From: Leptodontidium sp. MPI-SDFR-AT-0119
Lineage: Eukaryota > Ascomycota > Leotiomycetes > Helotiales > Leptodontidiaceae
NCBI GenBank assembly: GCA_020726505.1
Contig: JAHLEZ010000017.1
Coordinates: 1,550,001 to 1,614,000 of the forward strand
Direction: 5' to 3'
Length of the DNA stretch: 64,000 bases
Part shown: positions 1 to 12,290 of the stretch, one piece after another
Layout of the letters: each line of letters opens with the position of its first letter
Position numbering within the stretch: the first letter of the stretch is position 1
Notes under the pieces: generated by a model
Told to the model about the DNA's origin: nothing
What the model saw: only the letters and a program-made list of their open reading frames with translations
Database searches by the model: none
Translations under genes and position numbers: made by a program

Positions 1-199
1 ATAGCGTTCGTATTACCTTAGCAGCAGTGGCGACAAAATCCCTAGTCTATTATACAAGAGTAATAATCAACTTTAACGAATGTCACTATAATTACTTCCG
101 CTAAAGTAAGGCCTATAACAATAGCTAATAAAGTAGTAATTATAAATCTAGTCGTTTTTTAGTCTTTGACGGGAAGTTTGGAGTTTATATCCGTATAGA

Positions 200-3100
200 A
201 CCTTTCAAGCGCCTGACTGCGCGCCTTCTCAAGTATGTTTAAGATCACGATAATGATATTTTCTTTAGGGTGACCCTAAATATATTCCAACCATTACAAT
301 AATAAGTCAATACAGGTTTAATACTAATCAAGAATAAAAAGACGTGATTTAAAAACTTACTATAAACTAAATATACATTATAATATAGAAGTATGAGGTG
401 ATGATATACCTGGATTCTTTCCTTTCGCCATTAAGGAATAGAAGATCGTACTTCTTTCGCTTCTTAAGTTACGCTTATAGTTTGCCTGACGAATCGCAAA
501 TGGCCTATAAATTGTCGAAGAAAGGATTCCTTAGTTAATTAGGTTTAAACTTGGCCTTTCGTTTGTCCTTTTTATCCGTAATTAACTCTACAAACTCCCG
601 ATTTGTTAACTTAAAGCGCTTCTTAATTCGCAGATTAATTATATTAGCTAAGAATAGAAAGGTGGCATAGATACGCGACCTATAATAACTATTTCTAGGC
701 TTAATATCTCTCCAGTCTTAAATCTTACTACCCCTCAATAAGAAAAGTTTCTTGCTCTTCTCGTTTACTTCAAGCTAATGTGTATAGTCATCCGTAGCAA
801 TTTGCTAGGCTATTTCCTACTATTAACCCGAATAAATATACTAATATATAAAAAATAAGTTACGAGGTACGATTACACAGGCATAGTCGATAAAAACACT
901 CTTAATCGTAAACTAAAAAAAAAGTCGCTTAATTAAAGGGGGCAACTTAAAGATTACTTCATCGAAAACGTCTAAATCTCTATTTTAGGGCAACAAATTT
1001 AATACCCATATCTTATTAAGCTCCTGTAGCTTATTCCTTATTTAATGTTTAAGTACAAGATCGGAAGTTTACTTATCTCGTACTATAAATCAAACAAGTT
1101 ATACGATATCGTTAAGACCAAATACAAGAAGGGTCCCGGACAACTAAACTAAGCTAACTTTCACAAGAGGAATATTATAATACGTTGGAATATTTTTACG
1201 TAAACTTAATCGTCCATTCGAATGCTAAGTAGTGAGGATATTTTTAACGGCGCTATAAGTTTACGCTTTTCTAAAGTAATATTCGTCTTTGTAAATAACC
1301 GAGATAATATAGCGTTACGAAGTTAAGGTTTTAGTTTCCTCGAATATCTTTTTGTTTATAATATAAGGTTAACTATGTTTATCAATATTTTTTTTATATA
1401 ACTTGTAACTTCATTTATAATATTACTTATTAAGTTGCAGGAACTTGCTCTCGACCGAGTCGGGGGTAAATAGGATTATGATCTGACTATTAATAGTTCT
1501 TAGCTTCTACACAAAGGGCTTTAAGGGTTTACCTGAAATCAATTTATCCCGCTTATCTAGTAGCTAATCTTTGAATTGAAACTCGCGATCGTGAAGGTTT
1601 TTTTATTGTTTTAGTATTAGCTTACTTAATCCGTGGTACTTGGCAATAAAATATCCCCACTTGTTCTCGTAACTATTTGCATTATTATAAGGACTAATAG
1701 CTGCAGGGTTTAAGTACTAATTAAACTTATATACTTAAGTTACAAGTAGTCTAGTTAATAATAAAATAACGTTTATACTTAACTTAGGCTTTATAAAGCT
1801 GCTAGGAGAATCCGCGTAGTACGGGCAATAATAGCCATACCTGGTGAACATCTCCTTTACTTATAGATATATAAGGCCAGGCTTTTCGCAATTTCCATTC
1901 GATTGATTAATATAATCGTTAGGATTAAAACGAATATTATTCCACATTAAATTATATACGTACTGAATGTAAAAAATACAAAGTACGACTATAATCTTGC
2001 CTAAACCCATTAATAATACCAAAAACATATAAACCTCTATATTATAACAAAAGCGAAAAAGCATAAATGCAGAGTACATCTACACAAGAAGCAACTTTCG
2101 AGTAAATCCGTTTATATTAACAATATAGGCCGGTTTGCATATGTTAGGGTCGTAATTAAAAAAGTTATATCCGAGTATCCAGATCTCGGGAATTAAATAC
2201 ATAGTAACTTCAAAATCTATTAGGTCGAGCATCCTAAATATATAAATTAAATAAAACTCTAAATAAGGTAATATAAGAAACTTATTACTATATTATATTA
2301 TTTATACTTATCTTTTTCTAGTGATTATACGCCTCTTAAAACGCGGTAGTATTACTATTAAAGTTAGCTTCTGTAAGCTTCTCCTTATTAAATGCTTCTT
2401 TAGAGTTAAAGTCGTTGAGGTTAATTAGATTATTATCTTTATTTATCTTTAGCTTATTAATCGTCGGTTAGTTTACATCGAAAACCTTAGATTGTATAAA
2501 ATTAATATCACTATCTTAATCTCTAGGTTATAGTTCTAAATCTAGTAAAGGTGTATTTAGCTAAGGAGACTTTGGCGTGCTTACTAGAAGTAGCTCGGGG
2601 GACTTAGGGTATTTTAGAGAAGAAGGCTTAGAAGCTTTAAGGTATCCGGGAAATCGTAGCATTAAAGTCCTTAGAGTTTGCGCAAGTGGATCTTTAATAG
2701 CTAGTTACTTTAAAGAATCTAATACAGTACGTATTAAATCGCGAGTACTACTTCGCGTAACACGATTCCGTACTTTGGCTATTGTATTTAATCGATAAGT
2801 CTTACTAAGTAAGACATTAGCTAAAAGAGGATGCCAAAGGTAAAGATTAAGACGTACTTTTTTATTTATCACGCGTATATTATTATATAATGCGCTTATT
2901 ACAAAATAGAAGGTTACCTTTGTTAAGATAATATAATATATAGCCGGCAACGTGGCAAATACTTCCCAAACTTAAGCCAACTCACATTCCCTAAAATCTA
3001 TATTTATCGCCGAATCTTTAAAAATGAACTTACGTAGCTTATCAAATACTAAATAATTGGGCCTAATATTACTAGTAGGTATTTAACGGTACTCGTTCTT

Positions 3101-3270
3101 TAGTAAATGACTTAATATAAGCTCGATGACTTGTGAGGGCGTGTCTGTGACTTTTAGGCTGGGATTAATACGTAGATTCATAATTATTAAGTATTCCGCA
3201 AAGTCCGTAGTTTTGGGGCTATATTTAAATTAGATGCGTATAAGAAATGCGCGAGGTATAGTAGGGATAA
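200..3270 (-). pseudogene. SNF2-like helicase/ATPase pseudogene, copy A
   Basis: The minus strand carries a long, stop-riddled coding region. Around 1980-2010 it reads LLMGLGKIIVVLC, close to the Walker A segment of SNF2-family helicases (usual form MGLGKT), with Thr changed to Ile by a C-to-T type change. An upstream open segment at 2705-2950 and a downstream basic segment near 420-760 are in coding register but match no domain I can name. Most stops are TAG or TAA where Gln is likely. In SNF2 proteins this motif binds ATP and powers DNA translocation. The helicase call rests mainly on this one motif. The gene diverges from the plus-strand pseudogene at 4170-5300. The same arrangement recurs in copy B. 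Confidence 0.45.
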
Positions 3271-4169
3271 TAAAAGTAAAAGTAAAAACATTTAGTAAAC
3301 ATTAGACTTGATTTACAAAAGTAAGGGGATACGTACTAGTCATCTCCTCGTCTATTACTTCTATAACGTTAGTAAGACCGTCTCCTCTTATATTCGTATT
3401 TTCTAAAGCTGCGCGTTAAATTATTATTATAATTTCGGGCGGGTACTAAGGCGGTTCTAGCGCTAGAGTAAAAGGTAAAGCTATTATTTTATTTATTATA
3501 AATAGTAGTACATTTGTCACGAGGCGAAGAAGATTAAAAAGAGTTTGAAATTATTATATTTAAATTTAGGGGCATATTAAGAGAAAAGAGCTAGTTAGGA
3601 AAGGGAGGGTAACGAGGCTAAGTTAAGCGAGGACGTTTTTGTAAGGACGTTTTTGCGAAGGGAAGGAGGCTATTTTAATATATGACTACGCGCTTTAAGT
3701 CGAGCCTCGCGCTAGTAATTAAAGCAGCCACAGTAGGGAAAACGTCCTCCTTATAACAAAGTCGGCCTATATAATTCATAACTTATATCTTAAATATATC
3801 ACACGCGCCACGTTATACTTATTCTTGCGATTTTAATAATTAAAAAAACTGCAAGTTACGTTACATCTACGAGTATTAATTACTTGACGTTATACTTCAC
3901 CTCTCGCGTTATTTGTAAACCTTTCGACATTAAACTTCCTTTACAAAGTAGCCTTATTTTACTACTAGTAAATAACTTCACTAAGCGGCCTCTATTATTT
4001 ATAAGAAAAATAATCATAAATAATACTCTTATCTTAGATATAAATTCTACTATAATAACTAAAGGTAAGATCTTACTTCCTTATAATAAAGCGTATAAAT
4101 TAATTAAGAGTAAGAACACTAGACCCTAACTTAGTCTCTTAGCCTAAAGAGTTCATAGGCTAGTCCGTA

Positions 4170-5300
4170 TTAAATGTTAATTATTAAGAAGTATAGTTTA
4201 GAGACGAATAGAACTACTAATTTAATACTTAAAAGAGAATACCTATTAAGGCGGCGAAGGAGTAGTAAGGATTGGACTAAGTAGTTAAGAGTATCTTTAA
4301 GTTAGACAAGGGACTATTAAAGACGTTGAGAAGGAAAACGTGCGAGACTTAGTAGGAAAATAAGAAGAATACGACGGGATCACATTTGACTTTAACGCAG
4401 TTTAATAAAATCGGAAGAATACTAAAAGATTTAATCCGGCTATCGCGCGATAAGGAATAGTCTGTAATCAAGATTATATAGGCTCGTGGATATTTACTAG
4501 TCTATACTCGACGATGTAATTATTTGTGGAAGTAGAAGGCATAGAGACAAAAGCTAAAGGCTAAGGGAGATGATAGTAAAGGTAATACTAATATAGAGGA
4601 GATGTCCGCGAAGTTAACTACTACTCCAAAGCGCGCCATACCCCGTCCTTGATCAAAGACCCCCAGTTAGAACTTACTAAAATCGCGTCCTATGTCTAAT
4701 TGAGCCAATGCCAAGGGAAGTACAAGTTTAAACGCCTCTCGAGATTATAACGCTAAGTATTTCGAAGCCGTGGAGAACCTTTTAATACTTATAAGGCAGC
4801 AAATTAGTGCTAGTATACCTTTTATCAAAAGACATTAAACTAGCGAAGGTATATTAAGTAGAGATTAATTAGCTGAGATTATAGATGATTTATCGAGTAT
4901 ATTACATAAGACTACGCTAAAAACTGCGCTTATGTAACGTAATATTATAGTTAAATATAAGGGCGGGAAGTATGACCTAAAGAATATAATTACATTAGGG
5001 GTTTATATATTAATGGAGAAGAAATGTAATTTGTTAAGCAATACAAATATTCGAGCGGAGCATCTTAGCTAAGTAAAGCTTTACGAGTTACTGAAGAACA
5101 CGGATCTTAAGTGTATTATTAGGGCAAATAAAATAAATGTTAAAGAGAATAAACTGACTTTAGTTTATAAAGAACCAAGAGAGCCAAGTCGAATGAGGCA
5201 AGTTAAAAACAAAAAGGATTTTCAGCGGGCTATGGGTTTACTTAATTATTATACTAGCGTTAAAGGACGGGATCGAGATTTAAAGTTTATCGTTTTATAA
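4170..5300 (+). pseudogene. Unknown protein pseudogene, copy A
   Basis: I do not recognise this family. Reading the plus strand against copy B (10430-11569) shows the same protein, several hundred residues long. It has a basic, Lys/Gln-rich middle (about 4500-4640) and a conserved C-terminal block ending near 5300 (YKAMGLLDYYT in copy B, with the equivalent Gly-Leu-Leu-Asn-Tyr-Tyr here). Many TAG and TAA stops and at least one frame change break it. It is transcribed away from the helicase-like pseudogene. Both frames were presumably open once, since the two copies agree at protein level beyond what random AT-rich DNA would give. Confidence 0.4.
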
Positions 5301-5459
5301 ATATAGATATACTCTTATTCTTATATATAAGCGCTTAACATAAGATTACTTTCTAATCACAGAATAATACATTTATAATAAAAGTATAAATATTTAATGT
5401 ACTTGTGAACTTTAATAATATTAATATTACTCGTTAGGCGTGGGCGAGAATACCTTACT

Positions 5460-5805
5460 AGGCCATTTTGAGGATAGAAGTTTAAAGGCCGCCTTAGCTA
5501 AGCTTCTTTATTAAATGTTAAGAGAGGCCATTTTAAGGATAAAAGTTTAGAGGCTGCTTTGCCAGGCTTCTTTGCTAAATGCTAAGAGAGGCCATTTTAA
5601 AGATAGAAGTTTAGAGGCCGCCTTAGCTAAGCTTCTTTACTAAATACTAAGAGAGGCTATTTTAAGGATAGAAGTTTAGAGACTACTTTACTAGGCTTCT
5701 TTACTACATATTAGGGGAGGCTATTTTGAGGATAAAAGTTTAGAAGCTACTTTGCCAGGCTTCTTTACTAGATGCTAGGGGAAGCCATTTTAAGGACGGA
5801 GGTTT
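5460..5805. repeat. 64/65-bp minisatellite, about 5.4 units
   Basis: Units begin with AGGCCATTTT or a variant at 5460, 5525, 5589, 5654, 5718 and 5783, so spacing alternates between 64 and 65 bp. Each unit contains a conserved GCTTCTTTACTA core. It lies directly downstream of the unknown pseudogene of copy A. The equivalent place in copy B has an unrelated repeat. Confidence 0.9.
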
Positions 5806-6229
5806 TAATACTACATTACAAAAAGTAAAGAACATTATATTCAAGGACTTAATATATAAGCAGAGAACTTATTACGAGGGATTTAACATTAAGTTATTAA
5901 TAATTTTATAGATTTAAATACTTTCGTCTAATCTTAAAGACATAGAGTTTAAATATAAATCTTACCAGAAACTGTGTAACTAATTTTTAAAATCGAGAAA
6001 TCTTATGTTTTTTCTATATATACAATTTTTAAACTACTTATCGAATTTATTACACTCTTATAATACGTATTTCGGTGAAGTTATTTACTATGTCTAATTT
6101 TATTATTATTTAAGACGTAATAATATTCGTCAGATTATATATTTAGGGACGACACAAGATATCGCTAGTAGATTTTGAAATAAGAAGTTTATTTTTATAA
6201 AAGTAATAACTATAAGTTAAGTAAATGTT
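5806..6229. other. AT-rich spacer between the tandem copies
   Basis: No gene, repeat or regulatory site is recognisable. The base composition matches the flanking RIP-affected DNA. It may belong to the start of copy B beyond the part represented in copy A. Confidence 0.5.
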
Positions 6230-6259
6230 AACAGTAGCAGTTATTAAATACGTGGCTAC

Positions 6260-9200
6260 TGGAGATCTTGTAGTCTATTATATAACTATTAATATTTTGA
6301 AACTTAAACTAGGTTGGGAATTCCTTAATAGTAATAAGCTTAACTTTTCTAATATAATTAAAATCGCCGCAAAGAGAAGATAAGCGGTATACTTCTAGAT
6401 ATAGTTTACTTATAGTGATACATAAAGAGTCTAGTACTACAATCTAGATTCGTTAGATCTAGGGCTTTAAGAACTTATTAGGCGTTTAATAAATAAAACG
6501 TAGAAATATAAAATAAGAATAAGCTCGAACGAATCTATTAATATAACTTAAACAACTTCTTAAGTTACTAGATTATATTTTTAAGTAAAGCACGTATCTC
6601 TTCTACGTTAAGAAAAGAAACGCTCGTTAGGCTTCTTAGCATCAGAAGTTTGTATTCTACTATTTCTCTAATTCGCAATTGAAATATAATATATTACGAG
6701 GTAAACTTAAGGCCATTACTTATTAAAGGAATACTTATATTCGTGAGTTTAAAATCAAAAAGGTTAACACATAATCATCTGTTTCAAAACGTAATAAGTA
6801 AGTCGGTCTAGTCTAGTAAAGTATTATCTTTAGCTAGGAAATTTTAGTGGCCCTTCAAATTATATTATCAATAATGTCGATATTCATTAGTAGTTACTTA
6901 GCGGTTTAATATTGCCGTCTTCTAGGACTAACGTTTAGATAAACGTTTAATAGCTTTGAGGAGAAATTATTACTTGGATTTGTGTATTAAGATAAAACTA
7001 TAAATCTAAAGAAAGGTACGTTTATCTTAATTAGTAATAACGAGAACATTTTATTAAAGAGCATAACGAATATATTTAAAAATAATAATATAAGAAACTG
7101 TCCTTTACTTTCTTATTTTAATTTATTGTTAAAATAATGCCGATATATATTATAAGAAGCTTATTTATCTTATATAATAAATTAAATAAGTTATACGATA
7201 TTGTTAAGACCAGATACAAGAGGGGTCTCGAATAACTAAACTAAGCTGACTTTTATAGGACAAATATTATAATAAGTTAAAATACTTTTAAGTAAACTTA
7301 ATCGTCTATTTAAGTAGTAAGTAGATAAGATGTATTAATAGCGCTGTGAGTATGCGGCCTCCTTAAGAAGTACTAATGTTTATATAATATAAGGATATTA
7401 CATTACTCATAAAATTTATAGCCAAGGGAACTACAATCAAATTCTTATTCGTTATATATTTGATCGCAGTAAGGCTTTCGCGAGTATAAAGTAGCTTAAA
7501 TTGCTTTTTATACGTTAATGAGCAAGTTGTTTCTTTTTAGCTTATTTATATTTAATAAATATCTAAATGACTACGTTATTAGTTGACTTCCTGCGTTATT
7601 ATAGTAACTTTAGGGATTAACATCTCATCTACACGCTCCGTATATTTAGCAGTTCGTATAATACTTCTTTTTAACTCGCTGCGAATCTCCTAGTAAAGAT
7701 TACACGCGCTACTATTAAGGTTAACTCTAGTAATAAGGAGCTCCTAAAGGTTCATGTGCTTTTATTAATAAATATATATTACATAAGATACTAGGTCTAA
7801 GTATACTTCAAACTTGTACTTTTATAAAACAAAGAAATCCACTAGTAATAAAACTAAAATAATATTACACTAAAGCTTAAGAAGCTATAGCGAGAATCTA
7901 AGTAGCGCGGATAATAAATAGTATAGGTATTAAACACTTAAGTAGTGTATAAGTATTTAATCACAAGCTATTAATAATTACTATTAAATAAAAACGAATA
8001 ATAACTTAAATTAAAAGAAATATTAAGGTATATAAAGTTGTATATATCTTAGACATTAGAAGAATACGTAACTGAGGCTGTCTTATTAAACTCCAAACAT
8101 AATACTGGGAAAGTATAAACTTAAGTCCTATAGTAGTATTAAAGTACGAGAGTATAGTATATTTAAGCGAAGAATTATTAAGGTGTACGGCGGTTATAAG
8201 AATAAAATGCTTTAGGTTATAAGAGTCTTAATTATGATCGAAGTTGGAGTATCCTTATAAACGAATCTCGGGAGACAAATAAATAAATACTTTTAAGAAT
8301 ATTAAGGGGAACATCTTAAATATTAAAGTTAAATAAGATTCCCAAGAGAATAATAAAAGGTACTTATTATAATACTATATTATTTGTTTTTCTTTTTACT
8401 TGATTACGATGCACTTACACGCACGCGTTTACGTAGGCTCCTTCTTATTAAATGCTTTTATAAAGTTAAACTCGTTAAAATTAATTAAATTATTGTTTTC
8501 ATTTATTTTTAGTTTATTAATCTTTAGTTAGTTCATATTAAAAACCTCAAACGATTTAGACTTAATATCACTATCTTAATTTTTAAACTATAGTTCTAAA
8601 TCTAGTAAAGGTGTGTCTGACTTCGGAAACCTCAGCGTACTAGCTAGAACAGGCGTAGGGGACTTTGGTATACTAGTAGGAAATAGTTAACGAAGTAGTA
8701 GATGTTTAGTAGGAGAAAGCGCAAGAGGTTTAGGGTATCCGGAAGATCGTAGCGTTAAAGTCCTTAAAGTTCGCGTAAGTAGATCTTTAATAACTAATTA
8801 CTTTAAAAAATCCAATGCCGTATATATTATATTGCGAGTATTATTTCGTGCGATATAATAGTACACTTAAATTATTATATCTAATTAATAAGTTTTATTA
8901 AGTGGAATATTAACTAAAAAAGGATACTAAAGGTAAAGATTGAGATGTGCTTCTTTATTTATTACGCATGTATTATTATATAATGCGCTTATCGTAGAAT
9001 AAAAGGTCACCTTTATTAAGATAATATAATATATAATCGGCAACGTGGCAAATACTTCCTAAACCTAAGCCAACTTATATTCCTTAGAATCTATATTTAT
9101 AACTAAATCTTTGAGTATAAATATGCGTAACTTATTAAAAATCGGAGAAAAGTAATTCATAAGAGGTAGCGGCATTTAACGTAAAGATTTTAATTACTAG

Positions 9201-9350
9201 TATTTCCAAAACATATATAAAGTTGTCTGTACTTCTTTATTTAAAATTAAAGTATTAATAAACTAGGATTAGGCTAAACGGAAATGTGGCGATTATTAAG
9301 AAAGTAGTTAAGTCGGGTATGTATAAGGTAGTAGGCGTAAAAGTAAAAGT
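6260..9350 (-). pseudogene. SNF2-like helicase/ATPase pseudogene, copy B
   Basis: This is homologous to the minus-strand pseudogene of copy A. The N-terminal segment near 8760-9060 aligns with 2705-3000, and the C-terminal part near 7180-7330 aligns with 1080-1230. The Walker A region seen in copy A falls next to an indel here (about 7985-8100) and cannot be read. Stop codons are frequent in every frame. The identification is inherited from copy A, so it is no stronger than that call. Confidence 0.4.
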
Positions 9351-10429
9351 ATTTACCAAACATTAGACTTAATTAAGAGCTATAAGGGAGCACGCACGAC
9401 CTATCGAGTATACTACTACTTCAGTGATTTCGACAAGACTACAGACTTTAAGTATTATGTCTTTTGTAATTACTAGTTATAACTTAGTTTTAGCCTGCGG
9501 CGGTTGTTAAGAAGGGGTTAGCGTAGTTTTTAAAGAGAGAGGCGTCGCTTTAAGTAGAATTGAACTCGATACGCTTATCACGACGCGTGGAAGCTAAGGA
9601 TAAGGTGGCGTTTAATATTCGTAAAGGAAATCGCGTGGTTTTGGAGAAGAGAAGGTTAATTATAGTAACTAATTAAGGTTAATTTGCGCGCGATGTTTTT
9701 ATTTAAGTTATTTAGGGAGACAAGGCTAATTACTAGGAAAGAAGCCGAATAGTAGGAATAGCGGGCTGCTTTGAATTGCGGGGCTAGTAAAAGTAAGCGC
9801 TTTTAGTAAATAAGAAGGCCGACTTTAAGGAAAACGGCCTGGAAAAAAGAAGTCCAAGGGGCCGCTTTCCTTAGTAAGAGTAATTAGTAATTAGTGCGCC
9901 ACTAGTAGCGAGTAATCTAAGAAGCCTTCGCGATTTTGAACTTTTATTTTCCCTTTATAATAATCGAGCAGCCTTAATTTTGGTTTTAATTCACGACTTT
10001 AAAGGAGTTTATTATAAGTTTATTTGATATTAAGTAGTATACTTAGTCTAGCAATTACCTTAGTACATAACCCGCAAATCTACAAGCTGGGATCTTCTAA
10101 TACACAGTAGCCCCTAGACTACTTATAAGTAAACAGCCTCGAGAAACAACTTTCGTTGTCTAGTCTTAAGACAACTACGATTAAGAAGAATACCCGGGGA
10201 ATTAGATTATTAGGTATAATTGTAAGTAAAATCGTGGTTCTTAATGTTAAAGAGTATAAATTAATATAAAATAAGAATATTAAAAATAGACCTCTTAATT
10301 TAGCCAAAAGAATTCACGGACTTCTCTAAGGAAGATGAGATACTATAAGAGGCTTAGTTTATTAACAAACGGAATCTGTAATTTTGGACTTAGGCGACTC
10401 TTAAGGCTAATATAAGGAAGCTATAGGCG

Positions 10430-11569
10430 GACTTAGACTGGGCGATTTGTACTGTCTTAGATATCAACGACAGAGCGTTAGTAAACTTGCGAACCGAAGC
10501 TTGCGATACTTGGTAGGAAGTAAAGGATATAAAGACAAGAACTTATTTAACTTAAAACGAGTTAGAAGAGATAGGGAGGATATTAGCCGAGTTAATCCGG
10601 ACATAAGATAATAGTACTTAGTTTAAAAGTAAAACTGCTTAGGCTTTGAGATGTTTATTAATATATACTCGTTAATGTAACAACTTATAGAAATAGAAGG
10701 CACGAAGACGAGACATAATTAAGAAGAAAGGGGCTAGTAGTAAGGCTATTAGGAAGGAGGTGCTATAAGAAGAAGTAGAGCAAAGGAACATTGACTTTAA
10801 GGAGGATGAACTCGCGTAACCCGATGATAGTGTCATAAAAATATCCACATTGAAGTTAGTGCTTAAAGCTAGGACGCCACGAGATAACACACTTAAGCAC
10901 GGCGCGTAGACACCTTTACGAAAGATCCGCAATAAGCCGAACAGTATTATATATAAACTTAAGCGAGTAAAGAGGATGGAAAAAGTAAAGATAATAATCG
11001 ACCTTGCGCTTGAGGAGTATAGTGTAACAGTAGGCACGGTGGCCACTAAACTTAAGGGTATAGCCGAAAAGCAAAACATATAAAGTGAGAGGAGTATTAA
11101 GAGACCATAAATGTTAAGAAGAGTATTAATAGTAAATTAAATAGCCGAGTATGTAAATGAGTTAGTAAGGAGAGTATATAAGGTTATATTAATAATCGTA
11201 TTATTTTAACGGAATATCATAGTTCGTTGGGCTAATAGAAAGATTTTAGAGGAAGATGGGATTATAGTAGGGGTAATTGTACTTATAAGGTTAAAGGCGA
11301 GTTAGATAAGGAGTAACAATATTCGCGCTAAATATCTTAGTTAAACGATTTTTTGTGCGGTACTTATAAACACGGATCTTAATTATGTTATTAGTATTAA
11401 TGGGGAGGATGAGATACTAAATAGATTGTTTTTAAAGTATAAATTACCGAGTAGGCCGGGTGTAATAAAGATCGTGAAAGATAAGGAAGATTTTTATAAG
11501 GCTATGGGATTGCTTGATTATTATACTAGAGTTAATAGACGGGATAAAGATCTACTGTTCTTAATTATA
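10430..11569 (+). pseudogene. Unknown protein pseudogene, copy B
   Basis: This is the better preserved copy of the plus-strand gene. The frame running through 11370-11569 is free of stops and ends in TGA. Its C-terminal block reads YKAMGLLDYYTRVNRR. Earlier parts (10450-11090) carry TAG and TAA at plausible Gln positions. A basic region near 10660-10760 is followed by an acidic stretch. No signal peptide, membrane segment or catalytic motif is evident. The family is unknown to me. Its fixed partnership with the divergent helicase-like gene suggests a common module, perhaps a mobile or subtelomeric repeat, but that is inference. Confidence 0.45.
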
Positions 11570-11799
11570 TGAGAATAGATCGATCGAGTTTGTTTGATTT
11601 TGAAAAAGAAGTAAATATTAAAATGTAAAAGGTTACTTACTTATAATTACTTTAGGTATTAATAGTTTGGGATTTTTCTAATAATTCAAAGATTATAAGT
11701 GTGTTAAACTTAATTTAATATAGAAATAATATTATTAATTAAAATAGGAGCATTATTAAAGAGAAATATTTATTTAGTGAGCCGGCTTTAATGAGGGGA

Positions 11800-12013
11800 C
11801 TTTTATAAGGCCACTTTAGTGGAGTGATTTTAGTAAGGCGACTTTAGCGAGGCCGCTTTGTAGGGAGTAAGACGACTTTAGCGGGGCCACTTTGGCGATG
11901 CGATTTTAGTAAGGCGACTTTAGTGAGGCCGCTTTATAGGGAGTAAGAGACTTTAGTAGGGCCACTTTAGTAAAGTGATTTTAGTAAGGCGGCTTTAGTA
12001 ACAGGGCTTTAGT
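11800..12013. repeat. ~75-bp minisatellite, about 3 units
   Basis: Three imperfect units contain GGCCACTTTAG, GTGATTTTAGTAAGGCG and GGCCGCTTTGTAGGGAGTAAG in the same order. They lie just past copy B, in the position occupied by the 64/65-bp minisatellite behind copy A. The two repeats do not resemble each other. Confidence 0.8.
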
Positions 12014-12164
12014 TATTTTATTTTATTTGGGACCTTTAAGTATTAGTATTAAGGATAAGGGTATATATTATATTATATTTAATAAATAAAAGTGGGCTTA
12101 ATATAGTTATTGTTCGTGACTTATAAGGGAAAAGGGGGCTAAGAGAAATAAATGCGCACGACTC

Positions 12165-12290
12165 AGACGGCGGCCGTCTACTGATTAGAGTGATAGGCCG
12201 TCCGCCAATCTCGCCAAATGGCGGACGGCTGGCGCCGCTGGCGCAGGACGCGGAATAGCCTATAGGCCGCCGAGTTTTTTTTTGCTGATG
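12165..12290. other. GC-rich, un-RIPed patch with a hairpin
   Basis: A short GC-rich island stands in AT-rich DNA. It contains a perfect 11-bp inverted repeat, 12197-12207 (GCCGTCCGCCA) and 12219-12229, with an 11-nt loop, plus smaller hairpins. It abuts the point where the Fot-like transposase is cut off. It may be the end of another element or captured host DNA. I cannot classify it. Confidence 0.6.

Larger units (their letters stand above)
1..5459. repeat. Copy A of a ~6.1 kb direct tandem unit
   Basis: This block matches 6230-11790 in the same orientation. Matching stretches include 1085-1250 with 7185-7350, 2380-2580 with 8440-8640, 3270-3310 with 9345-9385, and 5100-5280 with 11370-11560. 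The offset drifts from about 6.05 to 6.25 kb because of indels. The unit holds a minus-strand pseudogene and a divergent plus-strand pseudogene. The spacer between them (about 3280-4170) is AT-rich with no recognisable gene. The left end lies outside the window. Both copies are strongly AT-shifted with stop codons throughout, as expected from RIP acting on a duplication. Confidence 0.8.
6230..11790. repeat. Copy B of the ~6.1 kb direct tandem unit
   Basis: Direct repeat of 1-5459, with the same order of minus-strand helicase-like pseudogene and plus-strand unknown pseudogene. The two copies differ by many transitions and several indels. The spacer 9350-10430 is AT-rich, with a slightly higher GC patch at 9540-9910 and no recognisable gene. 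Confidence 0.8.

Noticed and set aside
5460..5805. Regular repeats as a possible CRISPR array
   Set aside because: The units are contiguous with no unique spacers, and the host is eukaryotic.
10672..11079. 135-codon minus-strand open frame
   Set aside because: It is antisense to the better supported plus-strand pseudogene shared by both tandem copies.
1..12013. Starship-type giant transposon
   Set aside because: No tyrosine recombinase (DUF3435) gene was recognisable in the window.
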